DNA of 64,000 bases from ZC4RG30 sp965652645 (GCA_965652645.1 CBFGXE010000011.1:1-64000), one strand, 5' to 3'. Shown: positions 39,484 through 48,886, counted from the stretch's first letter. Numbers and translations: made by a program. Notes: generated by a model from the sequence alone, not told the origin.

Positions 39484-40098
39484 TCAGTCGCGCTGGCGCA
39501 GTTTCAGGGCCAGCCCGGCAATGCGCCGGCCCAGCGATTGCGCCAGGGTGATTTCATCATCGGACAGGTCGGCACCGCCGGCGGCCGACACCACGTGCGA
39601 GGCGCCATAGGGCGTACCGCCGCTGCGAGTGGTACTGAGCAGCGGCTCGGTGTACGGAATGCCGATGCACACCATGCCGTGGTGGAGCAGCGGCAGCAGC
39701 ATCGACAGCAGCGTGCTTTCCTGGCCGCCATGCATGGTCTGCGTGGAAGTGAACACCGCCGCGGGCTTGCCGGCCAGCGCGCCCTCCAGCCAGAGGCTGG
39801 AGGTCTGGTCGAGGAAATGCTTCAGCGGCGCGGCCATGTTGCCGAAGCGGGTGGGACTGCCGAGCACCAGGCCATCGCAGGCGCGCAGGTCGTCCAGGCT
39901 CGCCCAGGGAGCGCCTTCGTCCGGCACCAACCTGTGCGGTCGCTCGTTCTCCGCCGATACCGGCGCGACGCCGCGCAGCCGGGCGCGTGCGCCGGCCACG
40001 GACTCTATGCCGCGGCACACCTGGCGCGCCAGCTGGGCCGTGCTGCCCTGGCGCGAGTAGTAGACGACGAGGATCTCGGCTTCGGGTTGGCGGGCCAT
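39484..40098 (-). CDS. wrbA: WrbA-like NAD(P)H:quinone oxidoreductase (flavodoxin fold)
   Basis: A 204-residue FMN-binding flavodoxin-like protein of the type IV quinone oxidoreductase family. The FMN phosphate loop is SRQGSTAQLAR, and the family motif GSPTRFGNMAAPLKHFLDQT and TQTMHGGQEST follow. It probably performs two-electron reduction of quinones. ATG 40098 (MARQPEAEILVVYYS) fits the family start. It follows the transglycosylase gene by seven bases. Residue differences from E. coli WrbA are not assessed, so the symbol is by family. Confidence 0.85.
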   Translation of the reverse strand: MARQPEAEILVVYYSRQGSTAQLARQVCRGIESVAGARARLRGVAPVSAENERPHRLVPDEGAPWASLDDLRACDGLVLGSPTRFGNMAAPLKHFLDQTSSLWLEGALAGKPAAVFTSTQTMHGGQESTLLSMLLPLLHHGMVCIGIPYTEPLLSTTRSGGTPYGASHVVSAAGGADLSDDEITLAQSLGRRIAGLALKLRQRD

Positions 40099-40105
40099 CT
40101 GGGGA

Positions 40106-40735
40106 TCAGCGCTGCGCCGTGGCCGTGCCGAGGTCATCGGCGCCATTCCAGCGGGTGGTCCAGCGTTGCACCACGGTGTCCGGATACTTGCGGCGCCCGA
40201 CGCTGCCGTTGTAGCGCGCCAGCGCCTTGCCGAGGTCGTTCTTCTCGCGCTCCAGGTAGTGGCGCAGGATGGCGCAGCCCATGCGCATGTTGGCTTCGAT
40301 CTGCACCAGCTGGTGGCGTTCCATGCCCAGCTCTTGCGGCCAGAACGGCATGATCTGCATCAGTCCGACGGCGCCGGCGCTGGACACTGCCCACCGGTCG
40401 AAGCGGCTTTCCACGTCGATGATGGCCAGGATCAGGCCAGGCGGCAGGCGCTTCTCGCCCGGCCGGTGGGCCTCGCAGTAGGCGGTCTCCAGGATCAGCA
40501 TCCGCTCGGTGGCATCGGGCACGATGCGCCGCAGCCTGGGCTCCATCAATGCGAACCAGACGGCCGAGTCGTATTTGTCGGCGAAGCAGGGGGAGCTGGC
40601 TACCGCCTTCTCGAGGATGGCGCGCAATTCGGGATCGCGCTGCGCCTGGGCCTGCGCGGCACCGGCGCAGGCCAGCAGCAGCAGCAGCGCGAGGCTAGCG
40701 CGCCAGCCTGCGGCGGACTTCCGCGACCACGTCAT
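40106..40735 (-). CDS. Exported lytic transglycosylase (SLT domain)
   Basis: A 209-residue protein with a signal peptide (WRASLALLLLLACAGAAQA) and a C-terminal soluble lytic transglycosylase domain. The catalytic glutamate is in AIIDVESRFDRWAVSSAGA; GLMQIMPFW and ALARYNGSVG are the other family motifs. It would cleave peptidoglycan glycan strands in the periplasm. ATG 40735 is inside the 3' end of proS (41-base overlap) and starts the signal peptide properly. Genes proS, this one and wrbA form one run. Confidence 0.88.
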   Translation of the reverse strand: MTWSRKSAAGWRASLALLLLLACAGAAQAQAQRDPELRAILEKAVASSPCFADKYDSAVWFALMEPRLRRIVPDATERMLILETAYCEAHRPGEKRLPPGLILAIIDVESRFDRWAVSSAGAVGLMQIMPFWPQELGMERHQLVQIEANMRMGCAILRHYLEREKNDLGKALARYNGSVGRRKYPDTVVQRWTTRWNGADDLGTATAQR

Positions 40736-42404
40736 CGGCAGGGATCTCCGTGTTCTCGCCACTGCGCCGGTTGCGGTATTCCAGCCGCCCGGAGGCCAGC
40801 CCGCGGTCGCCCACCACGATGCAGTGGGGAATGCCCAGCAGCTCCGCGTCGGCGAACTTCACCCCGGGGCGCGCATCGCGGTCGTCATAGAGCACGTCGA
40901 TGCCGGCGTCGTTGAAAGCCGCGTACAGGCCGTCTGCGGCGTTGCGGACAGCCTCGGAGCGATCGTGGTTGAGGGTGACCAGCAGCACGGTATGGGGGGC
41001 GATGGGTTCAGGCCAGATGATGCCCTTTTCATCATGATTCTGTTCAATGGCCGCCGCCACGATGCGCGTCACACCTATGCCATAACAGCCCATCAGGGGA
41101 GTGAGGTCCTTGCCCGCCGGGTCGAGCACGGTGAGCTTCAGGGTCTCGCTGTACTTGCGGCCGAGCTGGAATATGTGGCCCACCTCGATGCCGCGGCGGA
41201 TGGTCAGCCGGCCCTTGCCGGAGGGCGAGGGGTCGCCGTCGACCACGTTGCGCAGGTCGGCGCTTTCGGGTTCCGGAAGATCGCGCCCCCAGTTCACCCC
41301 GGTGAGGTGCGCATCGGTGGCATTGGCACCGCAGACGAAGTCGGCCAGTGCCGCGGCGGCATGGTCCACGACGACGCGGCAGGGCAGGCCCACCGGTCCC
41401 AGGAAGCCGATTTCGGTGCCGGTGGCCTCCTTGATGCGCGCGGCGCTGGCCATGCGCAGGGGGCTGGCCACGCCGGCGACCTTCTGCGCCTTCACGGCGT
41501 TGAGTTCATGGTCGCCGCGCAGCACCAGCGCCACCACGCCGCCGTCGCTGCCCTCGACCACCAGGGTCTTCACGCAGCGGTCGGCCGGCACCTCCAGCAG
41601 TGCGCAGACTTCGGCAATGGTCTTCGCGCCTGGCGTGGCCACCTGCGCCATCGCCTGCGTGGCCGGCGCACGCCGGCCGTCAAAGGCCGGCGTGGAAGCC
41701 AGCTCGAGGTTGGCGGCGTAGTCATCGGCGTCGGAGACCGCGATGGCATCCTCGCCGGAGTCTGCCAGCACCTGGAATTCCTCCGATGCACTGCCGCCGA
41801 TGGCGCCGGTGTCGGCACGCACCGCACGGAAGGCGAGCCCCATGCGCTCGAACATGCGCATGTAGGCGGCCTTCATGGCCGCATAGCCTTCTGCCAGGGA
41901 GGCCTGGTCGGCGTGGAAGGAGTAGGCATCCTTCATCAGGAACTCGCGGCCGCGCATCACGCCGAAGCGGGGGCGGATCTCGTCGCGGAACTTGGTCTGC
42001 ACCTGGTAGAAGTTCACCGGCAGCTGGCGGTAGCTCTTCAGCTCGCGTCGCGCGATGTCGGTGATCACTTCCTCATGGGTGGGACCGATCACGAAGTCGC
42101 GCTCGTGGCGGTCCTTCAGGCGCAGCAGTTCAGGGCCGTACTGGTCCCAGCGCCCGGACTCCTGCCACAGTTCGGCCGGCTGCACGGCGGGCATCAGCAG
42201 TTCCAGCGCGCCGGCGCGGTTCATCTCCTCGCGGATGATGGCCTCGACCTTGCGCACGGCACGCAGGCCCAGCGGCATCCAGGTGTAGATGCCGGCGGCG
42301 AGGCGGCGGATGAGGCCGGCGCGCAGCATCAGCTTGTGGCTGACGACCTCGGCATCGGCGGGAGATTCCTTGGCGGTATTGACCGGGTAGCGTGACAGGC
42401 GCAT
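40695..42404 (-). CDS. proS: Prolyl-tRNA synthetase
   Basis: A 569-residue class II synthetase of the bacterial type, with an editing (YbaK-like) insertion between motifs 2 and 3 (about 230-380, FLGPVGLPCRVVVD). Motif 1/2 segments are seen in FVIGPTHEEVITDIARRELKSYRQLP and KFRDEIRPRFGVMRGREFLMKDAYSFH-type sequence, motif 3 in CYGIGVTRIVAA. The anticodon-binding domain is at the C-terminus. Conserved N-terminus MRLSRYPVNTAKESPADAE. It is divergent from pssA. Confidence 0.96.
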   Translation of the reverse strand: MRLSRYPVNTAKESPADAEVVSHKLMLRAGLIRRLAAGIYTWMPLGLRAVRKVEAIIREEMNRAGALELLMPAVQPAELWQESGRWDQYGPELLRLKDRHERDFVIGPTHEEVITDIARRELKSYRQLPVNFYQVQTKFRDEIRPRFGVMRGREFLMKDAYSFHADQASLAEGYAAMKAAYMRMFERMGLAFRAVRADTGAIGGSASEEFQVLADSGEDAIAVSDADDYAANLELASTPAFDGRRAPATQAMAQVATPGAKTIAEVCALLEVPADRCVKTLVVEGSDGGVVALVLRGDHELNAVKAQKVAGVASPLRMASAARIKEATGTEIGFLGPVGLPCRVVVDHAAAALADFVCGANATDAHLTGVNWGRDLPEPESADLRNVVDGDPSPSGKGRLTIRRGIEVGHIFQLGRKYSETLKLTVLDPAGKDLTPLMGCYGIGVTRIVAAAIEQNHDEKGIIWPEPIAPHTVLLVTLNHDRSEAVRNAADGLYAAFNDAGIDVLYDDRDARPGVKFADAELLGIPHCIVVGDRGLASGRLEYRNRRSGENTEIPADDVVAEVRRRLAR

Positions 42405-42474
42405 GCGGCTGTGGGGCTTGAGGATCGCGTGGGAAAGGACGCGACAGTCTAGCAGGCCGACCGGACCTGCGCCG

Positions 42475-42503
42475 TTGTGGCGGGGGTGGCGCAGCCCTAT
42501 GAT
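42475..42503 (+). promoter_or_regulatory. Candidate sigma-70 promoter for pssA, giving a near-leaderless transcript
   Basis: TTGTGG (42475-42480), a 17-base spacer and TATGAT (42498-42503). Transcription would begin near 42510, only about five bases before the pssA ATG at 42515. No Shine-Dalgarno sequence precedes that ATG. Confidence 0.45.
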
Positions 42504-42514
42504 GACCGCAATCT

Positions 42515-43300
42515 ATGGAATCCCCCGATCCTGAAAGCCGGCCGCGCAGCAGGGCCATCTACCTGCTGCCGAACCTGTTCACCACCGGCTGCCTGTTTTC
42601 CGGTTTCTACGCCATCGTCGCGGCCATCGACGGCAACTACCACCGTGCCGGCTTCGCCGTGTTCGCCGCCATGCTGTTCGACACGCTGGATGGGCGCGTG
42701 GCGCGCATGACGCGCACCGAGAGCGCCTTCGGCAAGGAGTTCGACAGCCTGGCCGACATGGTCTCCTTCGGCGTGGCGCCGGCCATCGTGGCCTACCAGT
42801 GGGGCGTGGCGCGGCTGTTCGAATACGGCGCGGCCTGGGGCCGCATCGGCTGGGCGGCCGCCTTCCTCTATGCCGCCTGCGCGGCGATGCGCCTGGCGCG
42901 CTTCAACACGCGCCATGCCACGCAGGACAAGCGTTTCTTCGAGGGCCTTCCCAGTCCGTCGGCGGCGGCCATCGTGTCGGCATTCATCTGGGCGGCCAGC
43001 GTCTGGCGCGCGCCCGGCCTGCCGGGGCTGATCTTCGCCACGCTGGTCACAGCCTCCGCCGGCCTGCTGATGGTCAGCAGCTTCGGCTACAACAGCTTCA
43101 AGCAGCTGAACCTGGAAGGGCCGGTGCGTTTCATGACCTTCCTGCTGGTGCCGCTGGGGTTCGTGCTGATCGCGGTGGATCCTCCCAGGGCGCTGCTGCT
43201 GATCTTCGGCACCTACGCGCTCTCCGGCCCCGTGGTGTGGCTGCTGCGTCGCAAGCGCCGCGGCCATCGGCGTGAGGAGCCTGCCGGAGGCGGTCACTGA
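42515..43300 (+). CDS. pssA: CDP-diacylglycerol-serine O-phosphatidyltransferase
   Basis: A 261-residue membrane enzyme making phosphatidylserine, the precursor of phosphatidylethanolamine. It begins like bacterial type II PssA proteins (AIYLLPNLFTTGCLFSGFYA) and carries the CDP-alcohol motif DTLDGRVARMT...FGKEFDSLADMVSFG. About seven hydrophobic helices follow. Its stop overlaps the next start as TGATG. The start ATG 42515 has almost no leader behind the candidate promoter. Confidence 0.92.
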   Translation: MESPDPESRPRSRAIYLLPNLFTTGCLFSGFYAIVAAIDGNYHRAGFAVFAAMLFDTLDGRVARMTRTESAFGKEFDSLADMVSFGVAPAIVAYQWGVARLFEYGAAWGRIGWAAAFLYAACAAMRLARFNTRHATQDKRFFEGLPSPSAAAIVSAFIWAASVWRAPGLPGLIFATLVTASAGLLMVSSFGYNSFKQLNLEGPVRFMTFLLVPLGFVLIAVDPPRALLLIFGTYALSGPVVWLLRRKRRGHRREEPAGGGH

Positions 43301-44043
43301 TGGGACGCCGTGCCGCCTACCTTGCGGCACTGGGCGTGCCGGACTGGAGGCAGCGGCGTGCACTGGCGGTGGAGCCGCCGCCGCGCCCGGCGCAGCCACC
43401 CGCGCCACGCATCGCAGGGCCTGACGCTCCGGTGCCCGCCGAGGTGCCCGCACCGCCTGCCGTCCTGCCAGCCTCCATGGCCGACACTTGGGACGCCGTG
43501 GCCGGCGAGGTCGCCAGCTGCATGCGCTGCAAGCTGCACTCCTGCCGCACGCGCACCGTGTTCGGCGTGGGCAGCCGCAGCGCGCGCTGGCTGGTGGTGG
43601 GAGAGGCGCCAGGCGCGGAGGAGGACCGGCAGGGCGAGCCCTTCGTGGGCCGCGCCGGCAAGCTGCTGGATGCCATGCTGCTGGCCATCGGCCTCAGGCG
43701 CGAGCAGGTCTTCATTGCCAACGTGCTCAAGTGCCGGCCGCCGGACAACCGCAATCCCGCCCCCGACGAGGTGGCGCAGTGCCTGCCTTTCCTGGAACGG
43801 CAGATCGCGCTGCTGCAGCCCTCGATCATGCTGGCGGTGGGCAGCGTGGCCGCGCAGAACCTCCTGGCCACCGACGTGCCCGTGGGGCGGCTGCGTGGCC
43901 GCGTGCACGCCTTCGGTAGCGCACGCACGCCAGTGGTGGTCACCTACCATCCCGCCTACCTGCTGCGCAGCCCGGGCGAGAAGCGCAAGGTGTGGGAGGA
44001 CCTGAAGTTCGCCCGCGGCATCGCCGGGACCAGCCCTGCTTGA
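43300..44043 (+). CDS. Family 4 uracil-DNA glycosylase (iron-sulphur type)
   Basis: A 247-residue protein. After a proline-rich N-terminal ~65 residues the family 4 UDG domain appears: CMRCKLHSCRTRTVFGVG (cluster cysteines), the active-site motif GEAPGAEEDRQGEPFVGRAGKLLD, NVLKCRPPDNRNP, a later CLPFLERQI cysteine and the DNA-insertion motif TYHPAYLLRSP. It removes uracil from DNA. It is translationally coupled to pssA upstream and to rimI downstream. Confidence 0.9.
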   Translation: MGRRAAYLAALGVPDWRQRRALAVEPPPRPAQPPAPRIAGPDAPVPAEVPAPPAVLPASMADTWDAVAGEVASCMRCKLHSCRTRTVFGVGSRSARWLVVGEAPGAEEDRQGEPFVGRAGKLLDAMLLAIGLRREQVFIANVLKCRPPDNRNPAPDEVAQCLPFLERQIALLQPSIMLAVGSVAAQNLLATDVPVGRLRGRVHAFGSARTPVVVTYHPAYLLRSPGEKRKVWEDLKFARGIAGTSPA

Positions 44044-44501
44044 ACACGGTGACGGACCTGATCCGCGCCATGCAACCCACCGACGTGCCGGAGGTGGGGT
44101 TGCTGGAATCCGGGACCTACGCCTTTCCCTGGAGCGAGAACATCTTCCGTGACTGCCTGCGGGCGGGCTATTACTGCTGCGTGGTGCAGACCGAAGGGGA
44201 AATCACGGGATACGGCGTGCTCAGCACGGGTGCCGGCGAGGCGCATGTGCTGAACATCTGCGTAGCCGAGGCGGATCGCGGCCGGGGGCTGGGCAGCCGC
44301 CTGCTGCAGCACCTGCTTGACCAGGCGCGGGCCGCCGGTGCGCGCGAGGTGTTCCTGGAGGTGCGGCCCTCGAACACCGTGGCGCTGAACCTCTACCGCG
44401 CGCGGGGCTTCTCGCAGGTGGGGATACGCCGCGGCTACTACCAGGCCGTGGGCGGGCGCGAGGATGCGGTGGTGCTGCGCCGGCAGCTCGCGCCGGAGTG
44501 A
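44040..44501 (+). CDS. rimI: Ribosomal protein S18-alanine N-acetyltransferase
   Basis: A GNAT acetyltransferase of about 153 residues that acetylates the N-terminus of S18. Diagnostic parts are ESGTYAFPWSE, LNICVAEADRGRGLGSRLLQHLL (acetyl-CoA loop RGRGLG), EVRPSNTVALNLYRARGF and RRGYYQ...REDAVVL. No ATG lies at the right place. TTG 44040 overlaps the previous stop as TTGA and has GGGA ten bases upstream, so it is chosen; GTG 44049 is the main alternative. Confidence 0.88.
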   Translation: MNTVTDLIRAMQPTDVPEVGLLESGTYAFPWSENIFRDCLRAGYYCCVVQTEGEITGYGVLSTGAGEAHVLNICVAEADRGRGLGSRLLQHLLDQARAAGAREVFLEVRPSNTVALNLYRARGFSQVGIRRGYYQAVGGREDAVVLRRQLAPE

Positions 44502-44507
44502 GCTGCC

Positions 44508-45878
44508 TCAGGCGCTGAACTTGCGCCAGGGCCCGCTGATCGCCAGCGTCTTCGCCGGGCTGTAGATGTTCACGAACAGGATCGAGCCATCGGGCGAGAA
44601 GCAGGCCCCGGCCAGCTCGGTCTGCGAATGCAGGCGGGCGATGTCGTAGGTCTGGCCCTGCGGCGTCACGCCGCGGATGTGGTTGTTCACGTTCGCGGTG
44701 TACTGGTCTTCGCACACCACCAGGTGGCCATTCGGCGCCACGGTGAGGTTGTCGCCGAAATTGAAATGCGTGATGTCCGGGGATTCATAGAAGTTCTGCA
44801 GCTGGCCCGGCTCGCCGGCCTCACGGGCCTGGCCCTCGAAGCGCGACGGGCGATAGCGCATGATCTGGCCGAGCTTCTTCGCGCCGCCACTGGTGCAGCA
44901 GAAATACACCTCGCCGTTGCCCATGTGGATGCCTTCGCCGCGCGCGAACAGCACTGCGCCGGCGGCATGGCCGCGCTTGCGCAGGTCATCCTCGGGACTC
45001 TCGACTTCGTCGAGGTCGATCCAGCGCACAGCCTGCCAGGTACCCTGGGACAGCGTGGTGCCTTCCCAGTTGCGGCTGTCGGTGAGGCCGGGCTCGACCA
45101 GGGCCAGCGCCTGCAGCCGGCCACCCCTGGCCAACTCGCCCTTCGCATCGGGCAACAGGCGGTAGAGCAGGCCATCGTTGCGGTCCTCGGTGAGGTAGAC
45201 CACGCCGGTGCGCGGATCCACCACGGCGGCCTCGTGGTTGAAGCGGCCGAGGGCCTTCAGCGGCACCGGCTGCACCGTGGTGGTGGCGGCGGCCGGAACC
45301 TCGAATACCCAGCCGTGGTCCTGGCTCGCACCGCGCGTGCCGGCGCGGGTGAGGTCTTCCTCGCAGGTCAGCCAGCTGCCCCAGGGCGTGATGCCGCCGG
45401 CACAGTTGCGGATTGTGCCCAGCAGGCTCACGTGCTGCCGCACCACGCGCTGCGCGCGCATGTCGTAGACCAGGGTGCTGGTGCCGCCGGGCATCGGGGC
45501 GCCGGCGGCGTTGCGATCGTAGGTGGGCGGTTCCGTCCCGGTGTTGCGCGCCAGCGGACCGCGCGCCTGCTGGGAGGCCGTCAGCTCATGGTTGCGTACC
45601 AGCGCGACGCGGCCGCGGCCCAGCGCGAAGCAACCCATGCCATCGGCGTTGTCACCGACCAGGAAGCCATCGTCCATGCGGTCGCCGAAGGAGGAAATGA
45701 TGTGGTAGCGGAAGCCCTGCGGCAGGTCGAGCAGGCGCATGGGGTCGGGCACAAGGCTGCCGTAGGCGCGCGGCCGGCGCGAGGGGTCCGTGGAGACAGG
45801 CACGGAGGCGCACGCGCTCATCAGGCCTGCAAAGGCGGTTCCGGTCAGGGCAAGCGTGAATTCGCGGCGGCTGGTCAC
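44508..45878 (-). CDS. Tat-exported DUF839/PhoX-like protein
   Basis: A 456-residue protein starting at GTG 45878, where CAGGA lies seven bases upstream. The N-terminus TSRREFTLALTGTAFAGLMSAC has a twin-arginine motif and a cysteine that could be lipidated. The rest is a beta-propeller of the DUF839/PhoX type, with NHELTAS, TPWGSWLTCEED, GRFNHEAAVVDP, EGIHMGNGEVYFCCTSGG and the C-terminal NIYSPAKTLAISGPW. PhoX relatives are calcium-dependent alkaline phosphatases with an Fe-containing centre; whether this member has phosphatase activity is not shown. It is divergent from prfC and convergent with rimI. Confidence 0.82.
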   Translation of the reverse strand: MTSRREFTLALTGTAFAGLMSACASVPVSTDPSRRPRAYGSLVPDPMRLLDLPQGFRYHIISSFGDRMDDGFLVGDNADGMGCFALGRGRVALVRNHELTASQQARGPLARNTGTEPPTYDRNAAGAPMPGGTSTLVYDMRAQRVVRQHVSLLGTIRNCAGGITPWGSWLTCEEDLTRAGTRGASQDHGWVFEVPAAATTTVQPVPLKALGRFNHEAAVVDPRTGVVYLTEDRNDGLLYRLLPDAKGELARGGRLQALALVEPGLTDSRNWEGTTLSQGTWQAVRWIDLDEVESPEDDLRKRGHAAGAVLFARGEGIHMGNGEVYFCCTSGGAKKLGQIMRYRPSRFEGQAREAGEPGQLQNFYESPDITHFNFGDNLTVAPNGHLVVCEDQYTANVNNHIRGVTPQGQTYDIARLHSQTELAGACFSPDGSILFVNIYSPAKTLAISGPWRKFSA

Positions 45879-45973
45879 TGGCAGTTCCTGCAATGGATGG
45901 TGATGGCCCGCCGGACGGTACTGCAGGGCCGCCGGCATGGCAATCAAGTGCCCGCCGGCTTTTCGCTGGCCGG

Positions 45974-45979
45974 TATAAT
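45974..45979 (+). promoter_or_regulatory. Consensus -10 element upstream of prfC
   Basis: A perfect TATAAT at 45974-45979, 23 bases before the prfC ATG, in an otherwise GC-rich divergent gap. No good -35 is found at 16-18 bases. GAGGAG at 45991-45996 is the ribosome binding site. Confidence 0.42.
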
Positions 45980-46002
45980 CGCCGCCTTTTCGAGGAGCCC
46001 GA

Positions 46003-47592
46003 ATGTCCGAGTCTGCGCAAGTGCAGCAGGCAAGCCGGCGGCGCACTTTCGCGATCATCTCGCATCCCGACGCCGGCAAGACCACGCTGACCGAAAAACT
46101 GCTGCTCTTCGGCGGCGCCATCCAGCTGGCGGGCACGGTGAAGGGCCGCAAGGCCGCCCGCCATGCGACCTCCGACTGGATGCGCCTGGAGCAGCAGCGC
46201 GGCATCTCCGTGACCAGCTCGGTGATGCAGTTCCCCTTCAACGGGCGCATCGTGAACCTGCTGGATACCCCGGGCCACGAGGACTTCTCCGAAGACACCT
46301 ACCGCACGCTCACCGCGGTGGACTCGGCGCTGATGGTGATCGACTGCGCCAAGGGCGTGGAGGAGCGCACCATCCGCCTGATGGAGGTGTGCCGCCTGCG
46401 CGCCACGCCCATCATGACCTTCATCAACAAGCTGGACCGCGAGGGCCGCGCGCCGCTGGACCTGCTCGACGAGATCGAGAAGGTGCTGAAGCTGGGCGTG
46501 GCGCCGGTGACCTGGCCCATCGGCATGGGCCGCGAGCTGCTGGGCATCTACCACCTCACCGAGGACCGCATCTACGCCTACGAGGCGGGTGACCGCGGCA
46601 CGCGCGGCGACAACCGCGTGATCGACGGCCTGATGAGCGAGGAGGCCACGGTGTTCCTCGGCGACCGTGCCGAAGCCTTCCGCGAGGAAGTGGACCTGGT
46701 GCGCGGCGCGGCCACGCCGTTCGACGTGGCCGAATACCTGGCCGGCCGGCAGACGCCGGTGTTCTTCGGTTCGGCCATCAGCAACTTCGGCGTGGAAGAG
46801 CTGCTGCGCGCGTTCACCGAACACGCGCCGGGGCCGCTGCCGCGCACGGCGCGCGAGCGCGTGGTGGAGCCCACCGAACCGAAGCTCACTGGCTTCGTGT
46901 TCAAGATCCAGGCCAACATGGACCCGGCGCACCGTGACCGCATCGCCTTCATGCGCCTGTGCTCCGGCCGTTACACCCCCGGCATGCGCTTCTTCCATCC
47001 GCGGCTGAGCAAGGAAATCCGCGTCGCCGACGCGCTGACCTTCATGGCCGGCGAGCGCAGTGCGGTGGAGGAGGCCTGGGCCGGCGACATCATCGGCCTG
47101 CACAACCACGGCACCATCAACATCGGCGACACCTTCACCGAAGGCGAGAAGCTGGCCTTCACCGGCATCCCCAACTTCGCGCCGGAACTGTTCCGCCGCG
47201 CGGTGCTGAAGGACCCACTGAAGATGAAGGCGCTGCAGAAGGGACTGGGCCAGCTGTGCGAGGAGGGTGCCACGCAGCTGTTCCGTCCGTTGCGCAACAA
47301 CGACCTGATCCTGGGTGCAGTGGGGCAACTGCAGTTCGAGGTGGTGGCCTTCCGCCTGCAGGACGAGTACAGCGTGCAATGCGCCTTCGAGGGCATCGGC
47401 GTGCAGACCGCGCGCTGGGTGCAGGGCGACGAGAAGAAGCTGGGGGAATTCCGCACCAAGGCCTACGACCACCTGGCCGTGGACCACGCCGGGGCGCTGG
47501 TGTACCTGGCGCCGTCGCGGGTGAACCTGTCGCTGACGATGGAACGCTGGCCGGACCTGGCCTTCCACGAGACCCGCGAGAGCCACGCGTGA
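46003..47592 (+). CDS. prfC: Peptide chain release factor 3
   Basis: A 529-residue translational GTPase that recycles RF1/RF2 from the ribosome. G1 is SHPDAGKTTL, the switch region QQRGISVTSSVMQF, G3 DTPGHEDFSEDTYRTL and G4 NKLDREGR. Domain II follows from about residue 300 (FKIQANMDPAHRDRIAFMR). The length matches E. coli RF3. ATG 46003 follows GAGGAG and a TATAAT element. The MFS gene starts 37 bases downstream. Confidence 0.97.
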   Translation: MSESAQVQQASRRRTFAIISHPDAGKTTLTEKLLLFGGAIQLAGTVKGRKAARHATSDWMRLEQQRGISVTSSVMQFPFNGRIVNLLDTPGHEDFSEDTYRTLTAVDSALMVIDCAKGVEERTIRLMEVCRLRATPIMTFINKLDREGRAPLDLLDEIEKVLKLGVAPVTWPIGMGRELLGIYHLTEDRIYAYEAGDRGTRGDNRVIDGLMSEEATVFLGDRAEAFREEVDLVRGAATPFDVAEYLAGRQTPVFFGSAISNFGVEELLRAFTEHAPGPLPRTARERVVEPTEPKLTGFVFKIQANMDPAHRDRIAFMRLCSGRYTPGMRFFHPRLSKEIRVADALTFMAGERSAVEEAWAGDIIGLHNHGTINIGDTFTEGEKLAFTGIPNFAPELFRRAVLKDPLKMKALQKGLGQLCEEGATQLFRPLRNNDLILGAVGQLQFEVVAFRLQDEYSVQCAFEGIGVQTARWVQGDEKKLGEFRTKAYDHLAVDHAGALVYLAPSRVNLSLTMERWPDLAFHETRESHA

Positions 47593-47629
47593 ATCCGCGG
47601 GCATTGCCGGCTCATGGCGTGATGCGGCC

Positions 47630-48886
47630 GTGAAGTGGCTGGCGCGCCACCCCGTGCTGAGCTGGGGGCTCTACGACTGGGGCAACTCGGCATTCGCCAC
47701 CACGGTGATGGCAGGTTTCTTCCCGGTGTTCTTCAGCCAGTACTGGAGCGCCGGGGCGGATACCGAGCTGACCACGGCACGCCTGGGTTATGCCAATGCC
47801 GCCGCGGGCCTGGTGATCGCCTTGCTTGCGCCCTTCCTCGGCGCCATTGCCGATCGTGGCGGCAGGCGCCGCCGCATGCTGTTCGTGTTCACTCTGCTGG
47901 GCACGCTGTCCACGCTGGCGCTGTTCTTCCTGGCGCAGGGGCAGTGGTTGGCCGCGGTCGCGCTGTTCGCGCTGGGCAGCATCGGCTTCAATGGCGGGGT
48001 GGTGTTTGGCGATGCACTGCTGCTGGACGTGGCCGAACCGCGCGACTACGACCGGGTCTCCGCCTTCGGTTATGCATTGGGCTACCTCGGCGGCGGGCTG
48101 CTGTTCGCGGTGAACGTGGCCATGGTGGTGAAGCCGGCGCTGTTCGGCCTGCCCGATGCGGCCGCCGCGGTGCGCTGGTCGTTCGTGACGGTGGCTGGGT
48201 GGTGGCTGGTGTTCACCCTGCCGGTGCTGCTGTTCGTGAACGAAAGCCCGCCGCGTGAAGCCGCACGGGGCGGCGCGCTGGCCGCGGGTTGGCGCGAGCT
48301 GATGGCCACGGCGCGTGCAGTGCGCAGCCAGCCGCTGCTGCTGCAATTCCTGCTGGCCTACTGGCTGTACATCGATGGCGTGAACACCGTCATCAAGATG
48401 GCGGTGAACTACGGCCTGTCGCTGGGCCTGGAGTCCAGCGACCTGCTGAGTGCGCTGCTGCTGACGCAGTTCATCGGGTTCCCCGCCGCGCTGCTCTTCG
48501 GCCGGGTGGGGGAGCGCATGGGCGCGCGCGCCGGCGTGCTGATCGGCCTTGCCGTCTACGCCGTGATCACCATCTGGGCCTACTTCCTCGACTCGGCGCT
48601 GGAGTTCTACCTGATGGCCGCGACGCTGGGCCTGGTGCAGGGCGGAGTGCAGAGCCTGTCGCGCTCGCTTTATGGACGCCTCGTGCCCGGGGGCAAGTCA
48701 GCCGAGTACTTTGGTTTCTACAACATGGTTGGCAAGTTCGGCACCGTGCTCGGGCCCGCGCTGATGGGCGCGCTGGCGCTGGCGGCCAACAGCACGCGCG
48801 CGTCCATCCTGGCGCTGCTGCTGCTGTTCGTCGGCGGCGGTGTGCTGCTCTGGCGCGTGCAGTTGCCGCAGACCGACGCGCGCTAA
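47630..48886 (+). CDS. UMF1-type MFS transporter (Atg22-like)
   Basis: A 418-residue permease with about twelve hydrophobic helices. The N-terminal WGLYDWGNSAFATTVMAGFFPVFF-type sequence, the loop ADRGGRRRR after helix 2 and SRSLYGRLVPGGKSAEYFGFYN in the second half are characteristic of the UMF1/Atg22-like MFS family. Substrate unknown. GTG 47630 is used because the two nearby ATGs (47614 and 47622) are closed at once by stops. Its TAA and the TAG of the convergent transglutaminase gene share the four bases CTAA. Confidence 0.85.
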   Translation: MKWLARHPVLSWGLYDWGNSAFATTVMAGFFPVFFSQYWSAGADTELTTARLGYANAAAGLVIALLAPFLGAIADRGGRRRRMLFVFTLLGTLSTLALFFLAQGQWLAAVALFALGSIGFNGGVVFGDALLLDVAEPRDYDRVSAFGYALGYLGGGLLFAVNVAMVVKPALFGLPDAAAAVRWSFVTVAGWWLVFTLPVLLFVNESPPREAARGGALAAGWRELMATARAVRSQPLLLQFLLAYWLYIDGVNTVIKMAVNYGLSLGLESSDLLSALLLTQFIGFPAALLFGRVGERMGARAGVLIGLAVYAVITIWAYFLDSALEFYLMAATLGLVQGGVQSLSRSLYGRLVPGGKSAEYFGFYNMVGKFGTVLGPALMGALALAANSTRASILALLLLFVGGGVLLWRVQLPQTDAR

